A program made the translations under genes and the position numbers. A model generated the notes under the pieces. That model ran no database searches. It had not been told where the DNA came from and worked only from the letters and a program-made list of their open reading frames with translations. Positions 44,577-55,119 of a stretch of 64,000 bases of DNA are shown piece after piece (positions within the stretch are counted from its first letter, which is position 1; every line of letters begins with the position of its first letter). This DNA is from Platerodrilus igneus (Eukaryota; Arthropoda; Insecta; Coleoptera; Lycidae), in contig JARFIW010000831.1 in assembly GCA_036346225.1 (NCBI GenBank), positions 310,001 to 374,000 on the forward strand, read 5' to 3'.

Positions 44577-44886
44577 CTTGTTGATCGGGTACACTCCAAG
44601 GTCAGCGCCAGCGATACCATTATTTAAACCCTGTTTTTAGTTTTTGTTTTTAGTTTTTGTTTCAGTTTGTCAGATTTTTAGGTTTGTTAGATTGTTAGAG
44701 TTTGTTAGGTTTGTTAGATTTTAGGTTTGTTAGATTTTTATTTAGATTTTTATTTAGAGTGGATTAATTATGAAGTTAGGATTAATAAGTAGCACGGTTA
44801 TTTTCGCGTTTAAACCCAACGTAGTACCTCCGGGTGGAGCATTGGGGACGTGGCCGCAAGTATAGCGGCCCTTATTCAAATTATAA
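44577..44886 (+). mobile_element. SINE-2: second SINE family, 13-bp TSD
   Basis: It lies between exact repeats TGTCAAGCTTATT (44564-44576, 44887-44899) inside LINE B; the empty site is seen in LINE A1 near 13320. The head, TTGATCGGGTACACTCCAAGG then GTCAGCGCCAGCGATACC in shorter blocks, is not obviously tRNA-like. The middle is T-rich with repeated TTTGTTAG units. The 3' part (44816-44845) is the same hairpin sequence as SINE-1 with a TCCG loop. It is followed by a GGCCGC-AAGTATA-GCGGCC hairpin and an ATTCAAATTATAA tail. The pol III promoter type is unresolved. Confidence 0.82.
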
Positions 44887-45203
44887 TGTCAAGCTTATTG
44901 TTCGAAAATTTTCACATTTATCGGCGCCTCTTTTTTTGGTATAGTTACTATGATGCTACGTTTGAAATCTTTGGGTATCTCGCCTGTCTCATACATATAG
45001 CTTACAGGTCGGAAGAGACATTACTGCTTGTCCAGCGACTTTTATAGTTTCTGTTTGCACCTTACCTGTACGCGGTGCCTTAACACTTTTCAGCCTCATT
45101 AATGCTAATTCAAGCTCATCTTTAAGTATAGGATATCCCAGGTCATCACTTTCAACGTCTGATTCCTGTTTTAACGCTGTTAATTCCTCTCCTGAATTTA
45201 AAT

Positions 45204-45262
<59 letters not shown>

Positions 45263-45393
45263 ATTTTTTTTTTATACTTTCTTGACCATTTATATTATTT
45301 TTTGCAAAACTTTTCTTGGAACTGGTCATTAATAATTAATTTGAATGTTTTCTACATGTCAAATAAACACTTTTCTTGCTTTTAATTTTATTA

Positions 45394-45437
45394 TTCATAT
45401 GACGCGTTTCGGTTAAGCAACCATTTTCAAATATGAA
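45394..45437 (-). ncRNA. Hammerhead-like motif with lost core, arm 1
   Basis: Minus strand: stem I TTCATAT / ATATGAA (perfect 7 bp), TTGAAAA where CTGATGA is required, stem II GGTT-loop-AACC, GAAAC, GCGTC. The stems and the 3' half of the core are conserved, but the CTGATGA half is not, so self-cleavage is not expected. Confidence 0.6.
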
Positions 45438-45505
45438 ACCATTTATTGCAAAGTCAAACTTACACACTTTGTAAGTTTTAGTAGTTTGACTTTGCAATAA
45501 ATGGT

Positions 45506-45549
45506 TTCATATTTGAAAATGGTTGTTTAACCGAAACGCGTCATATGAA
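45506..45549 (+). ncRNA. Hammerhead-like motif with lost core, arm 2
   Basis: Plus strand, inverted twin of the motif in arm 1. Stem I 45506-45512 pairs with 45543-45549; TTGAAAA at 45513-45519; stem II GGTT-GTTT-AACC at 45521-45532; GAAAC at 45533-45537; GCGTC to 45542. It differs from arm 1 only in the stem II loop. Confidence 0.6.
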
Positions 45550-45640
45550 TAATAAAAATTAAAAAGCAAGAAAAAAGTGTCTATTTGACATGTAGAAAAC
45601 ATTCAAATTAATTATTAATGACCAGTTCCAAGAAAAGTTT

Positions 45641-45695
<55 letters not shown>

Positions 45696-47385
45696 CTGCC
45701 ATCTAGCTACTTTCTCTACATTTTCTATAATGATGTTTCCTCCCGCATCCCTTATATTTTTGCTATATGGTTTTATATCCCTAAAATTTATTCGAATTAA
45801 TTTGTATGCTTCGTCTGTCTTTCCTAATTGCATCTTAGTTTGTACCTCGTTGCACTTTTCATCAATCCACTGTTCTTTAGCTTTCCTGCATTTGCGAATA
45901 ATTTCCCATTTTATGGCATTTTATCTCTGTTTTTCTGTTTTGTCTGATCTATTTTTGTATTTTTGTCTTTCTTCTATTAAATTCATAATATCCTTTGTTA
46001 TCCATGGTGTCTTATTTTTTTTTTGTGTATACCCCAGAATATTTCTGGCCGCCATGTCTAAGCTGGATGTAATGTTATTCCATTCTGTTTCTACTTCCTT
46101 AGTATCAGAAATTTTCCCGATATCTTTCAGCAATTCATTTGACTTTTTTTCAATTTATTGTGGATATCTTTATCTTTTAGTTTCTCAAAGTCAAAGTGCC
46201 TTTTTCCGTTCCTCTTTTTAAGATTTTTAAATTTAAGTGCGGCCTTCATAATTACGATGTTACGGTCGGTGTCTATATCTGCTTCCGGGTAGCTTCTACA
46301 GTCTTTTACTTGATTTCTAAACCGATGTCTAACAATAATGTTAATCTATTTGATATCTTCCTATATCTCCTGGCATCTTCCGCGTGTATCGTCTTCTAGC
46401 ATGGTGTTGAAATAATGTGTTTGCGATGGTTAAGTTGTTCTTGTCGCAAAATTCTACCAGCCTATTTCCCCTGTCATTTCTCGTACCTAAACCAAATAAA
46501 CCTACTATCGCTCCTTTCCTACCCTCTCCTACCACTGCATTAAAATCCCCATAATTATTAAATTTTCATATCCTTTTACGTATCCTAGTATGTCTTCGAT
46601 ATCTTTGTAGATCGCCTCTACCTCTTTCTCACTATAGCTAGAGGTGGGCATGTATACTTGTATTATTACTGTATTTACCGGTTTAGATTCAAATCTAACC
46701 ATGAGTACTTTTGCGTTATTTTTTTCTACACGTCGTCCTATCTTTTTTCGCATAACTATGCCCACACCCGAATTTCCTTCCTCTGATCCGGTATGAATTA
46801 CCCTGGTCTTCACTCCAAAAATCCCTCGCCTCTGGCCAGCGGACTTCGCTAATTCCTACAATGTCTAGTGCTAACCTATCTATTTCGAGTTTCAGGTTCT
46901 CTAGCTTACCTACTTGTTTCATACTTCTGACATTTTACGCTCCGACTTACAGAATGTTCACGGATCTTTTTCTATTCTTTCGGATCACATCCCCCGAAGT
47001 AGTCCCCTCCCGGAGATCCAAATGGGGGACTATTTTACCTCCGGAATTTTTTACCCCATAGGATTCCATTATGTTCACTAATAATTTTTGTACGCAGTGT
47101 ACTTGGGAGGTAATGTGGTGGTTTCCCGTTGCCTTCCACATTGCAGTAGTGTGTCTTAGAATGTCATACCGACCCCTATGGTCTCTGCCACTCTAAGTAC
47201 CGAAAAAGCTGCTACCCTCTTTCGGGGACCTGTCTTAGTCTGGTTCCTCACTAAAGACCCCAGTAATTTGGTTAAACCTATAGTTCGGCTTTTTAGCTCA
47301 TTGAAACGCACAAGCCATTCTACCTGTTCTAGTATTTTAGAACGTCGTTAAGGTGCAAGTCCGTTCAGAATGGCCGCTTATTTAT

Positions 47386-49442
47386 TAATATAAAATTTAA
47401 AAGTCGTTACTTACAAAATTATTGCATACAGTAACCATTAGGAAATATTGTGGGTGTAACACTACGCACACCTTCTCAATTTAAAATTCTTTAGTTATTA
47501 TAATATTATATTGTAACGAAAATTATATTTGTAATAGTAACAGTTCTTTATTTTCGAACTCATTTTACAACCCATTTCAAAAACTCGTTAAATGGAGTTT
47601 CCTAAAAGCTTTCACAACAATTTATTTCCGAGCTAATCGTTAACAGTACAAGTCTTTTCTACAAAAACTACGATGCCATTTTCTTAATTACTATCGAAAC
47701 ATTACAATTAATTATCCAAGCACTAATTATTAGTTTATATTATCACTACAATAATTTATATAAGCATAAACTAATTTATATAGACAAAACACAGTAATTT
47801 TTATCACATCTTTCAAAGTTTTAAACTAGAACATACCGTAATGAAAGCTTTAATCGCTACTTAACTAATTAACGCTAATCATAACAATCTATATTTTATC
47901 CAAATGTTCTAATTATTTTGAGAACATACCAGAATTTGTAAATAACATTTAGAATGTACCTATTGTAGTCTTTAAATGCAAAGTCAAAAGGTCTCGCATC
48001 GCAGGACATGTCAATCATTTTTTATGTTCAAACCCTTCGTTTATGTTCTAATGGAATTATTCTGGTCACAGCTAGACCAAGAGGCGCCACAATATGAGAT
48101 CAATACATAAACTGCTTAATCATATTATAGAGTTTTATTTCAATTTTTCTGTAATGCATCGGTGAAATATTTCAAATGCACAAGAAAAGCTTGGATGTTT
48201 TAAATACAATTATGTATTTTAAGATACTCAACGGTGCTCATTTGACAAATATCTAATCAACAAAACTTAGAATTAAAATGCTAAATCTTCAACAGTTAGG
48301 CAAGATATGTAAAAATAATGCTATAGAAAATTGTATAAAATAAGAAGAAAAGTTATATACATTTGGTTTTAAAAAAAGCTATACTATAATTGCACAAAAT
48401 TCGGATAGCTGAACAAAATTGTATAATATTGTATAATATATAACCAAATTACAAGAGCAAGTGAATCGTCGGTTACGAGAGAAATGAGCGGTACGTGAAT
48501 AAATTTTGATTTGCCCTAAAAAACAGGGACCTCGTAACAATATAAAGGTGTGTCGGCTAACCGCAGTAGTGCGGGAGTAGGTTCCTATGGAAAATTATGA
48601 AAGACATAGACAATTTTGAAATAAAAATAAAAAGAAATAAAAAATAATAAATAAATGACTGAAATAAAAACAACTACGTTACAAAATCATTTACTGTAAA
48701 AAGCTTTTTCTGTTGTCATAATTAAAGAACGTCAAACCGTCTGTCACAGCAATTCCTCAGATATCCTCTCTACACGGAAGACGGTTGTTCCGCATAGGCC
48801 CCCTTTGCTTTGATATTCTAAATTTATTTATACATTACCTACTTTCAAAATAACTTAAACACTTAATAAAATGTTGTCAAATTAATTAAAATTGAAAGAT
48901 ATAATGCCTCTTCCAAATACAATTTCATCACTAAGATTAGTGGATATTTCTTAAAATTAACGGACTTTACCTAGTTCCTAAATAAATTCCAATAAAATTC
49001 TACCTTCATTTATTAGATATTATTAAAAGAAATCCTGAAAAAACATTAAATTACATCATATCACTAAACGAAAACCTAAAGAAAACATCAAATCAAATAA
49101 TACTATCACTATCACTACAAACGTTTCCTCATTTTCCATGTTAAATTATATATCCCAATTTTTGGGAATGCCTTTAATAGCAACATAGAAAACAGTGAAA
49201 TACCCACTTTTCTTTTATCCTTTTATTATCCATTCAAAATAATTAAGTCCCATATTTTAACTAATACTAAATTTCACGAATAAAATATTCATTTAAAAAC
49301 CAATATATACAATTTCGTCGCTAATTAGTCCAACCAAATAATTCTTTTTACTTCAATTAATTTCTTATTACGTAAACACAAACAGATATTTTCAGTCCAC
49401 AAAAGCATACTTAATAATTCTAAACATAAAAGCTCATAAATA
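47386..49442. other. 2 kb AT-rich, nothing recognised
   Basis: No ORF, TE terminus, tRNA-like head or microsatellite is seen. The base composition is strongly AT-rich. Confidence 0.45.
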
Positions 49443-50153
49443 CGAGGCTTGTTCAATTGAAACCCATCTTTGGTTCAGGAAAAATTTATTGACAACTAAA
49501 TTTACAAATAATTACCATTACGATTAAGGCACATATTCCATTGTTTCGTCAACCTATGCATACCCTGCCTAAGGAAATCTTGTGACTGCTGCTCGAAGAA
49601 TTCTTTCACAGCGTTTTGTACTTCTTCGTCCGACTGAAAACGGGGACCTTTACCGCTTTTTTCGGTGGCCCAAAGATGTGAAAATCGCAAGGCGATAAAT
49701 CGGGACTATAGGGTGGATGCTCTAATATCCTCCATTTCTTTCGCTGTAGATTTTCTTTCGCTACGTTACCAACATGAGGTCGAGCATTGTCGTGAAGCAG
49801 AATGACACCACGTGAAAGCTTCCCTGGATGTTTTCGTCTTATTGCTTGATGGAGCTTGTTCAAAGTTTCATTATACAGGTTTGCGTTGATATGCACCCGA
49901 GGTTCTGTAAATTCTATCAACAAAGGCCCTTCATGGTCGAAAAAAATGTCAACATGACCTTACCGGCAGAAGGTTGAACTTTAAACTTCTTTGGTGGCGG
50001 AGAATTTGCGTGTTTCCTGTCAAATATATACGAGAGAAACTGACCAGTGGGAAGTTTACAAACACCACTAACGTTGCAATGCGTCTGTTGAGTGATTACA
50101 ATTGTTTCCAAGGCTAACCTGACCAAAGATGGGCTTCAATTGAACAAGCCTCG
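49443..50153 (-). mobile_element. Mariner element, internally deleted, intact ends
   Basis: The terminal inverted repeats (CGAGGCTTGTTCAATTGAA... on the left, its reverse complement ending at 50153) are about 37 bp and nearly perfect, flanked by TA on both sides (49441-49442, 50154-50155). The length is 711 bp against about 1.3 kb for full mariners. The missing part is the N-terminal DNA-binding region and the first catalytic Asp. With both ends intact it could in principle be mobilised by a transposase made elsewhere. Confidence 0.93.
49502..50126 (-). pseudogene. Mariner transposase C-terminal part (D34D)
   Basis: It starts in the KKFKVQPSAGKVMLTFF region (49917-50126). A shifted frame (49606-49923) has GVILLHDNARPH with the second Asp at residue 45 and HPPYSPDLSPCDFHIFG with the third Asp at residue 80; 34 residues lie between them, the mariner signature. 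A third frame (49502-49690) holds GPRFQSDEEVQNAVKEFF and ends LNRNGNYL, the normal C-terminus. Two frameshifts plus the N-terminal deletion inactivate it. Confidence 0.92.
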
Positions 50154-50155
50154 TA

Positions 50156-52239
50156 CTTGCAGTTTTATTTCAGGTTATCCACAAACACAAATGTTTTTTA
50201 GCAATCATTCCTTAGATTTCCCAACAAGAACTCTCTGCACCCAATATACGATTAAATCCCAGTTATTGAAAGATGAACTTTTTAGGTTCCTAACATCTTT
50301 TCTTGAATCGATCATAATGACATTACCTTTACGAACCCGCAAATTGAAATGTATCCCGTCTTTTGCAAGCAAAGTTCAACAAATTAAGTCATCCGACACG
50401 TTTTTAACTGCAGGAATTCGATATTCTTATCTTAGGACTCTCTAATTTCACCTTAACTTGTCCTCATACTACCCTACACAGCACAGCCCCACGCGGTATC
50501 ACGTTCTCGTATCATTACCTTTTGATGTTTTCTTGTTACCGGTCGTGAGTAATTAATTAATTTCTCCGCTGGACGCAATTATTATATTTTGTTTCTTTTC
50601 TATTTATGTTCGGTCAGGGTTTATGTCATGATACAGTTTTACTATTGAGTTTATAGAATGATTCCTCGTGAAAGTACTTGTAGTGTAGTGTGATTTACTT
50701 CAGTTAACGTTTGTGTTTGCTTCGGTCATTTCAATATTCTATAAATACGTTCTAACTAATTATATAAAACGATTTAATTATATCTGCAATCTGATATCCG
50801 TGAATATCTCCTCCTCAGCGTCTGGGGATTTTACATGGTATTGTAACTATGTAGCAAATATGCAACGTCGAATTTTATTTATTTAACTACAATTTGTAAA
50901 AAAGAACTCCTATATTTGTTTTCTTAAAATAATTTAAAACCTTCTGAAAAATGGCATATTTCCACTATAAAAGTTTATAGTTATAAATATTTTGTTTACA
51001 CTTTTGTGGTTTAAAATAAGTTATAAACCTGAGTTCCGTTCAAATATGTATTTAACAGGGAGTCTTTCTAATTAATGATGAAACAAACGTTTCTTGATTT
51101 TATGTAAAAAATGCATAATATTGAAATATGTTTTCCTCTATGGTAGCTTTTAGATAAGTAACCAACCTAAATTTCATTTAAATATATATAAATCGAGGCT
51201 GTTGTAGTTTCTCAGTTTATGATTTTAATAGAACTAACAATTTTACTGAAATATCTTGCTTACTGTACACATGAAATCGAAATATACAGAGCATAGAACA
51301 TTAAGTTTGTCCGTTTGAGTTAATTTTCCGCTTTTTGCATCCGGTTTTTATTTAATGTAACGCCATAGCGCTACACACTGAGTTAGAATATTTGAAGTTG
51401 TAGACATACAAGTGCGTATAAGATAATGTACAAATATGGACACTTTTTGGACAAAAATTATGTAAAGCAATCGCAAAGTTAGAAATATATTTAAATTACA
51501 AAACTGGAAAGTGTAAGACTGCACATGTGCAGTTAGTTCTGCAGGTTAGAAGTTCACAATCGTAAGCTTAAATATAAAGGAGGATGGAGTAAGCTTTTCT
51601 TTTACTCAATATCTTAAAATTATATATTTTAGACCAAGAATTACTTAACACTTATTTGTATAACTAGCAAGTAATGACAACGTCAATTGATAGCCTAAAT
51701 AGCGCCGATACAAATCTACGGGACGGATATTGCCAATGACGAAATGAGCTGTGATTAGTCGATATTTAGAGAACAATGAAATGATATTGTTCAAATTGAT
51801 TTTGACTCTGTCACAAACTAAAACGTTTAACTGATAACGCGACACAAGAAAGATTTCAGCTTTAATAAGTGTGGCTGGGTAGTTATGGAAAACACATTCC
51901 TAAGCCTAAGTTCAGTTAAAACTTTTCAGTTCTATAAATTTGTATTTATTCGAAGTAAGAACTCCGGTGATAAATTTAGCTATGATCGCCGAGATAGTAG
52001 CACCAGTATTTACCAATAACTTTAGAAGGTAACTTTTCTTTTAAGATATACAACTAAACACAAAATACTAATTTGAATTATGTACAAAACAATTTTCAGC
52101 AATAGCGATTGTAGAAAGCGGATTTCCTCTAATTTAAACTCAATTCAACGTAAAGCACAGGACTGAAATTGTCGAAAATATGCTCCATATTTAAATTCGT
52201 AGTAATTACTACGAAAATTATTAACTATGTATTCAAATA
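50156..52239. other. 2 kb AT-rich, nothing recognised
   Basis: The ORF at 50092-50445 has no motif and partly overlaps the mariner end. Nothing else can be supported. Confidence 0.45.
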
Positions 52240-53634
52240 TACTCAGTCATTTGGAAATTGCAACACCAAGAAGGGTTGGAAAATTTTTGAACAAACTTAG
52301 CAGGTATGTTTAACTTCTCAAAGGTAATAATTGATTAAAGTTTCGTGGGTAGATCAAGTGGCATGGGTATATCTAGCACTTCTTTTATTTCTTCTTAACA
52401 TTATTATCAGGTGTATTTCTTGCAAGTTTTGGTTGAATTTTGTGTTGTATTTGTTAAACTTTAGTTGCTTTTCGTGTTTTGATGGCGTCTTTATGCCTAA
52501 AGTGTGGTACCGTGGAAATTACAACCAGTTGAGCGAAATCGACAGCGGTCGAATTGTTGGGTTGCGTGAAGGTGGTTTTTCGATCGGGAAAATTACAAAT
52601 CGTTTTAACCGGAATCAATTCACAATTATGCGTTGTTATCAATTATGTATTAGAGACGGCCATAAATGTCGTAAAAAAGAAACGGGTGACCGAAAACAAA
52701 CTAACGAGGTGTAAGACCGCCATCTTCGCCTAATTGGTCTAAAAGACCGATTAGTACCAGGTCAATTGCTTATCACTGATTAGAAAATGAAGGTCGTTCT
52801 GTAACCATTCGAACCATTTATGACCGAATTAGAGCTTTCGGCTTGCAATCCTATCTTGTGTTACCGCTTACGGCTCAACACCGAGAACAACGTTTAGAGC
52901 GCTGCAGTTTGCGATTATACTGGAACCTGGAGTGGCATATGGTAGTATTCAGTGATGAATCTCGATTCTGTTTAGGTATGAATGGTGGCCGCATGAGAGT
53001 CAGACGAAGACGTTAAAACATGCCAATGTTAAATTTTCTGTTGAAAGGCATGTGCACCGAATTGTGGGGGTTATGGTATGGGGTGTTATAACATATGGAA
53101 GTAGGGGTCCCATTTGGTGTTCATCCGAGGCAATATGAACGCCAAGCGCTACGCTAATGAAGTTGTGAAACCCCATATCCTTCCTTATTTCGATCAGAAT
53201 AAAGCTCGCCCTTGCGTAGCGAGGACTACTCTTAACCGATTTGAAGACGACCATCTCCATATTTTATTATGGCCACCCAGATCTCCCGATTCGCCAATTG
53301 AGCATGTGTGAAACATTATGGATAGAGGACTAGGGAACTTAGCAAATCCTCCGCATACACTGGAAGCTCTCCGGCACGAAGTGCAGGTTGCTTGGAACAT
53401 AATACCCCAACAGAACATCAACCACCTATGATCTGATGCCACGAAAACGGAGGGAGTGTGTTGCACATGTGGGGGGGGGGCGCACATTATTAGTAAAAAT
53501 AGTGTTAATCTTTTGGTTTTTCCTTTGAAACTTTTATCAATTATTACCTCCTTTGAGTAGTTAAACATATCTGCTAAGTTTGGTCAAAAAATTCCCAACC
53601 CCTCTTGGTGTTGCAATTTCCATGTCACTGAGTA
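52240..53634 (+). mobile_element. Tc1-like element with ~105-bp TIRs
   Basis: The ends TACTCAGTCATTTGG and TACTCAGTGACATGG (right end as reverse complement) continue as inverted repeats of about 105 bp, sharing AAATTGCAACACCAAGA, AACTTAGCAG and TAATAATTGAT. TA lies outside both ends (52238-52239, 53635-53636). The 1395-bp length fits a Tc1-type element with long TIRs. Confidence 0.9.
52494..53311 (+). pseudogene. Tc1-like transposase, inactive
   Basis: The N-terminus from 52494 (MPKVWYRGNYNQLSEIDSGR) holds the first helix-turn-helix, with IVGLREGGFSIGKITNRFNR. FSDESRF follows with the first catalytic Asp at 52954-52956. The C-terminal ORF (53114-53311) has FIRGNMNAKRYANEV, then DQNKARPCVART where QQDNARPH is usual, so the second Asp is lost. 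WPPRSPDSPIEHV keeps the terminal Glu. Stops occur between blocks, including right after the DNA-binding part (52714). A G10 run lies at about 53468-53478 in the 3' UTR. Confidence 0.9.
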
Positions 53635-53953
53635 TACATAAAATATATCAGAATAGACTTCATATCTAAATAGTTTGTGTAGCTCGGGCCTATTATATCG
53701 AGTAGACAAATAACGTTTCTTAATAACTATTTATTACTTAATAGATTACTGTGGCCAGTAGTTAAGCTAGGGTATTTAGTTCAAACATACTCTAGGAAGA
53801 AATAGATTGATCTCGTTCAGTTTTAGTAATGCAGTATCAAATATATTAATCAATCAATCTTTCCCTTCGTTCCTTTTTTAGTTTTAATAACCTGTTTATT
53901 ATGTTTTGGACAGTTTTAATACGCTCGAAAAAAATCCCATATACATTGTGTTA
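53635..53953. other. AT-rich spacer between two Tc1/mariner elements
   Basis: Nothing is recognised in this 319-bp interval. Confidence 0.5.
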
Positions 53954-55119
53954 CGAGGCCAGTCTATTAAATTCGGTGAATGGTATAAATAAAACTAAAA
54001 ACAAAATTCACGTTGAAATCACCTTTATTGTACTTGGAGTACTCACCGCCAGACGCAACACACTTTTAATAACGTTCGTATATAGTCTGTAAACTGTCGG
54101 AGAAGTCCTTTTATGGAACCGTCTTCAGTATAGCTGTCATATGATCATAAATCTGCTTAACGTCCGCAAACCCTTAAAAGGACCACTTAAGACGTGGGAA
54201 CAAAAAAAAGTCAGCCAGAAGATGATCTGAAAAGTGGGCGGGTGTTCCAAAACAGGAACTCTACGCTCAGCTAAAATTGGCGTACAACGATGCTTGTATA
54301 CGATGGAGCATTGTCGTACAGTAACATCCAATTTCCGCTCTGGGTCATCTGTGGCCAAACGCGCCAGGTGTGTTGCAACAAACCTTTGAGAATGCGGCAT
54401 TTGCCGTTTTCTTTGTCGAAAAGCGTGATCAATATAGTTTTCACCTTGGATTTTTGCACGCGGCTCTTAGTTTCTCGCCAGAAAGAAGTTGACCGCAAAT
54501 CCATCGATGGTCATTTTGTTTCTGGGTCGTACTTGAAACACCAAGACTCGTGCCGTGTGACAACGGAACAAAAAAAGGACAGCTTCCGGTCACACATGTC
54601 GATGAAACCGCTACTGGTTTCAAAACGTCTTACTTTTTGCTTATCTGTTAGGATGCGCGGCACAAACCGTAAATGCATCTTACGTTTACCCAAATCTTCA
54701 TAGGTGATAGTTCCTACTGTGTCTTTGCTAATACCCACTTCTTCTACTATAAATCTCAAAGTCAATCACCGTTCTTTTGCTAGCAACACTTGCACACGTT
54801 CAATGTTCTTCGGTACCCTACTTGTAGATGGCCGACCCCAATGCGACTCATCGTCCACAGATTCCTCGCCAGCGTGCAAACCGATCGTACACCCATTTTC
54901 TACTAACATCATCTTACCCGTACACATGCACCGACATTTCATGAGTTTTCGTCGCCATTTTACCCAATTTGAAGCAGAACTTAATGTTGTGTTGTTTCTC
55001 TATGGCTTTCCACGCGCACTGCTTAAAACACTCTTGAAATGAATGCAATAGTATTTCAGGTTTACACACTCGCCGAGAGGGGACAGATTCAGACGTGCCA
55101 TGAAATAGACAAACCTCAT
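53954..55119 (-). mobile_element. Mariner element, decayed, near full length
   Basis: The left end CGAGGCCAGTCTATTAAATT after TA (53952-53953) pairs imperfectly with the right end, which reads ATGAGGTTTGTCTATTTCAT on the minus strand before TA (55120-55121). At 1166 bp it is close to full mariner length. The TIRs are diverged, so it is older than the mariner at 49.4 kb. Confidence 0.78.
54137..55110 (-). pseudogene. Mariner transposase, inactive
   Basis: The N-terminal region is broken but readable around 54914-55110 (CFKLG..AT.THEM). The middle (54511-54765) has TLRFIVEEVGISKDTVGTI then LRFVPRILTDKQKVRR, and VVTRHESWCFKYDPETK, where the first catalytic Asp (TGDETW) is His. Next is LLYDNAPSYTS with the second Asp. 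The third Asp survives only in a shifted frame (LLADFFLFPRLK near 54190). Several stops and frameshifts are present. The pattern fits the SETMAR-like branch of mariners. Confidence 0.85.

Larger units (their letters stand above)
45203..45692. mobile_element. (TA)n-flanked fold-back with ~155-bp arms
   Basis: A (CT)n-(TA)n tract (45203-45258) and a second (TA)n (45644-45692) flank inverted arms at about 45303-45457 and 45486-45643. The arms are almost identical, with a roughly 28-bp centre. Each arm has GAAACGCGTC in a hammerhead-like layout. LINE A1 at the same place reads TTCTCTATATATTC, so the whole block is an insertion into a short TATATA target. It resembles the terminal repeat of a Penelope-like element, doubled head to head. 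Confidence 0.88.
43182..47385 (-). pseudogene. RTE-like LINE copy B, longest in the window
   Basis: Minus strand. The 5' leader (46980-47385) is followed by the APE endonuclease: SMKQVGKLENLKLEIDRL (46716-46922), VRFESKPVNTVIIQVYMPTS (46529-46813), and [17 protein letters not shown] (46341-46535). The linker holds KDIGKISDTKEVETEWNN. RT has GEDQFGFRQNRGIREAIL (44384-44620) and MLRSADDIAVLASS (43659-44135), where FADD is expected, so the aromatic residue is Ser. The C-terminal zinc-like region and tail follow to 43182. It is interrupted by SINE-2 (44577-44886) and the (TA)n fold-back (45203-45692), and many frameshifts are present. Confidence 0.88.

Noticed and set aside
45615..46221. 193-codon plus-strand ORF opposite LINE B
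   Set aside because: It starts in (TA)n and runs antisense to clear LINE linker coding sequence (DIGKISD...VETEWNN); it is a shadow frame.
43182..47385. Domesticated CFDP2-like host gene
   Set aside because: The reading frame is broken many times, RT and 3' tail are attached, and other copies lie nearby. It is a LINE remnant.
53460..53485. G-quadruplex at the G10 run
   Set aside because: It is a single G tract without the three further tracts needed for an intramolecular quadruplex.
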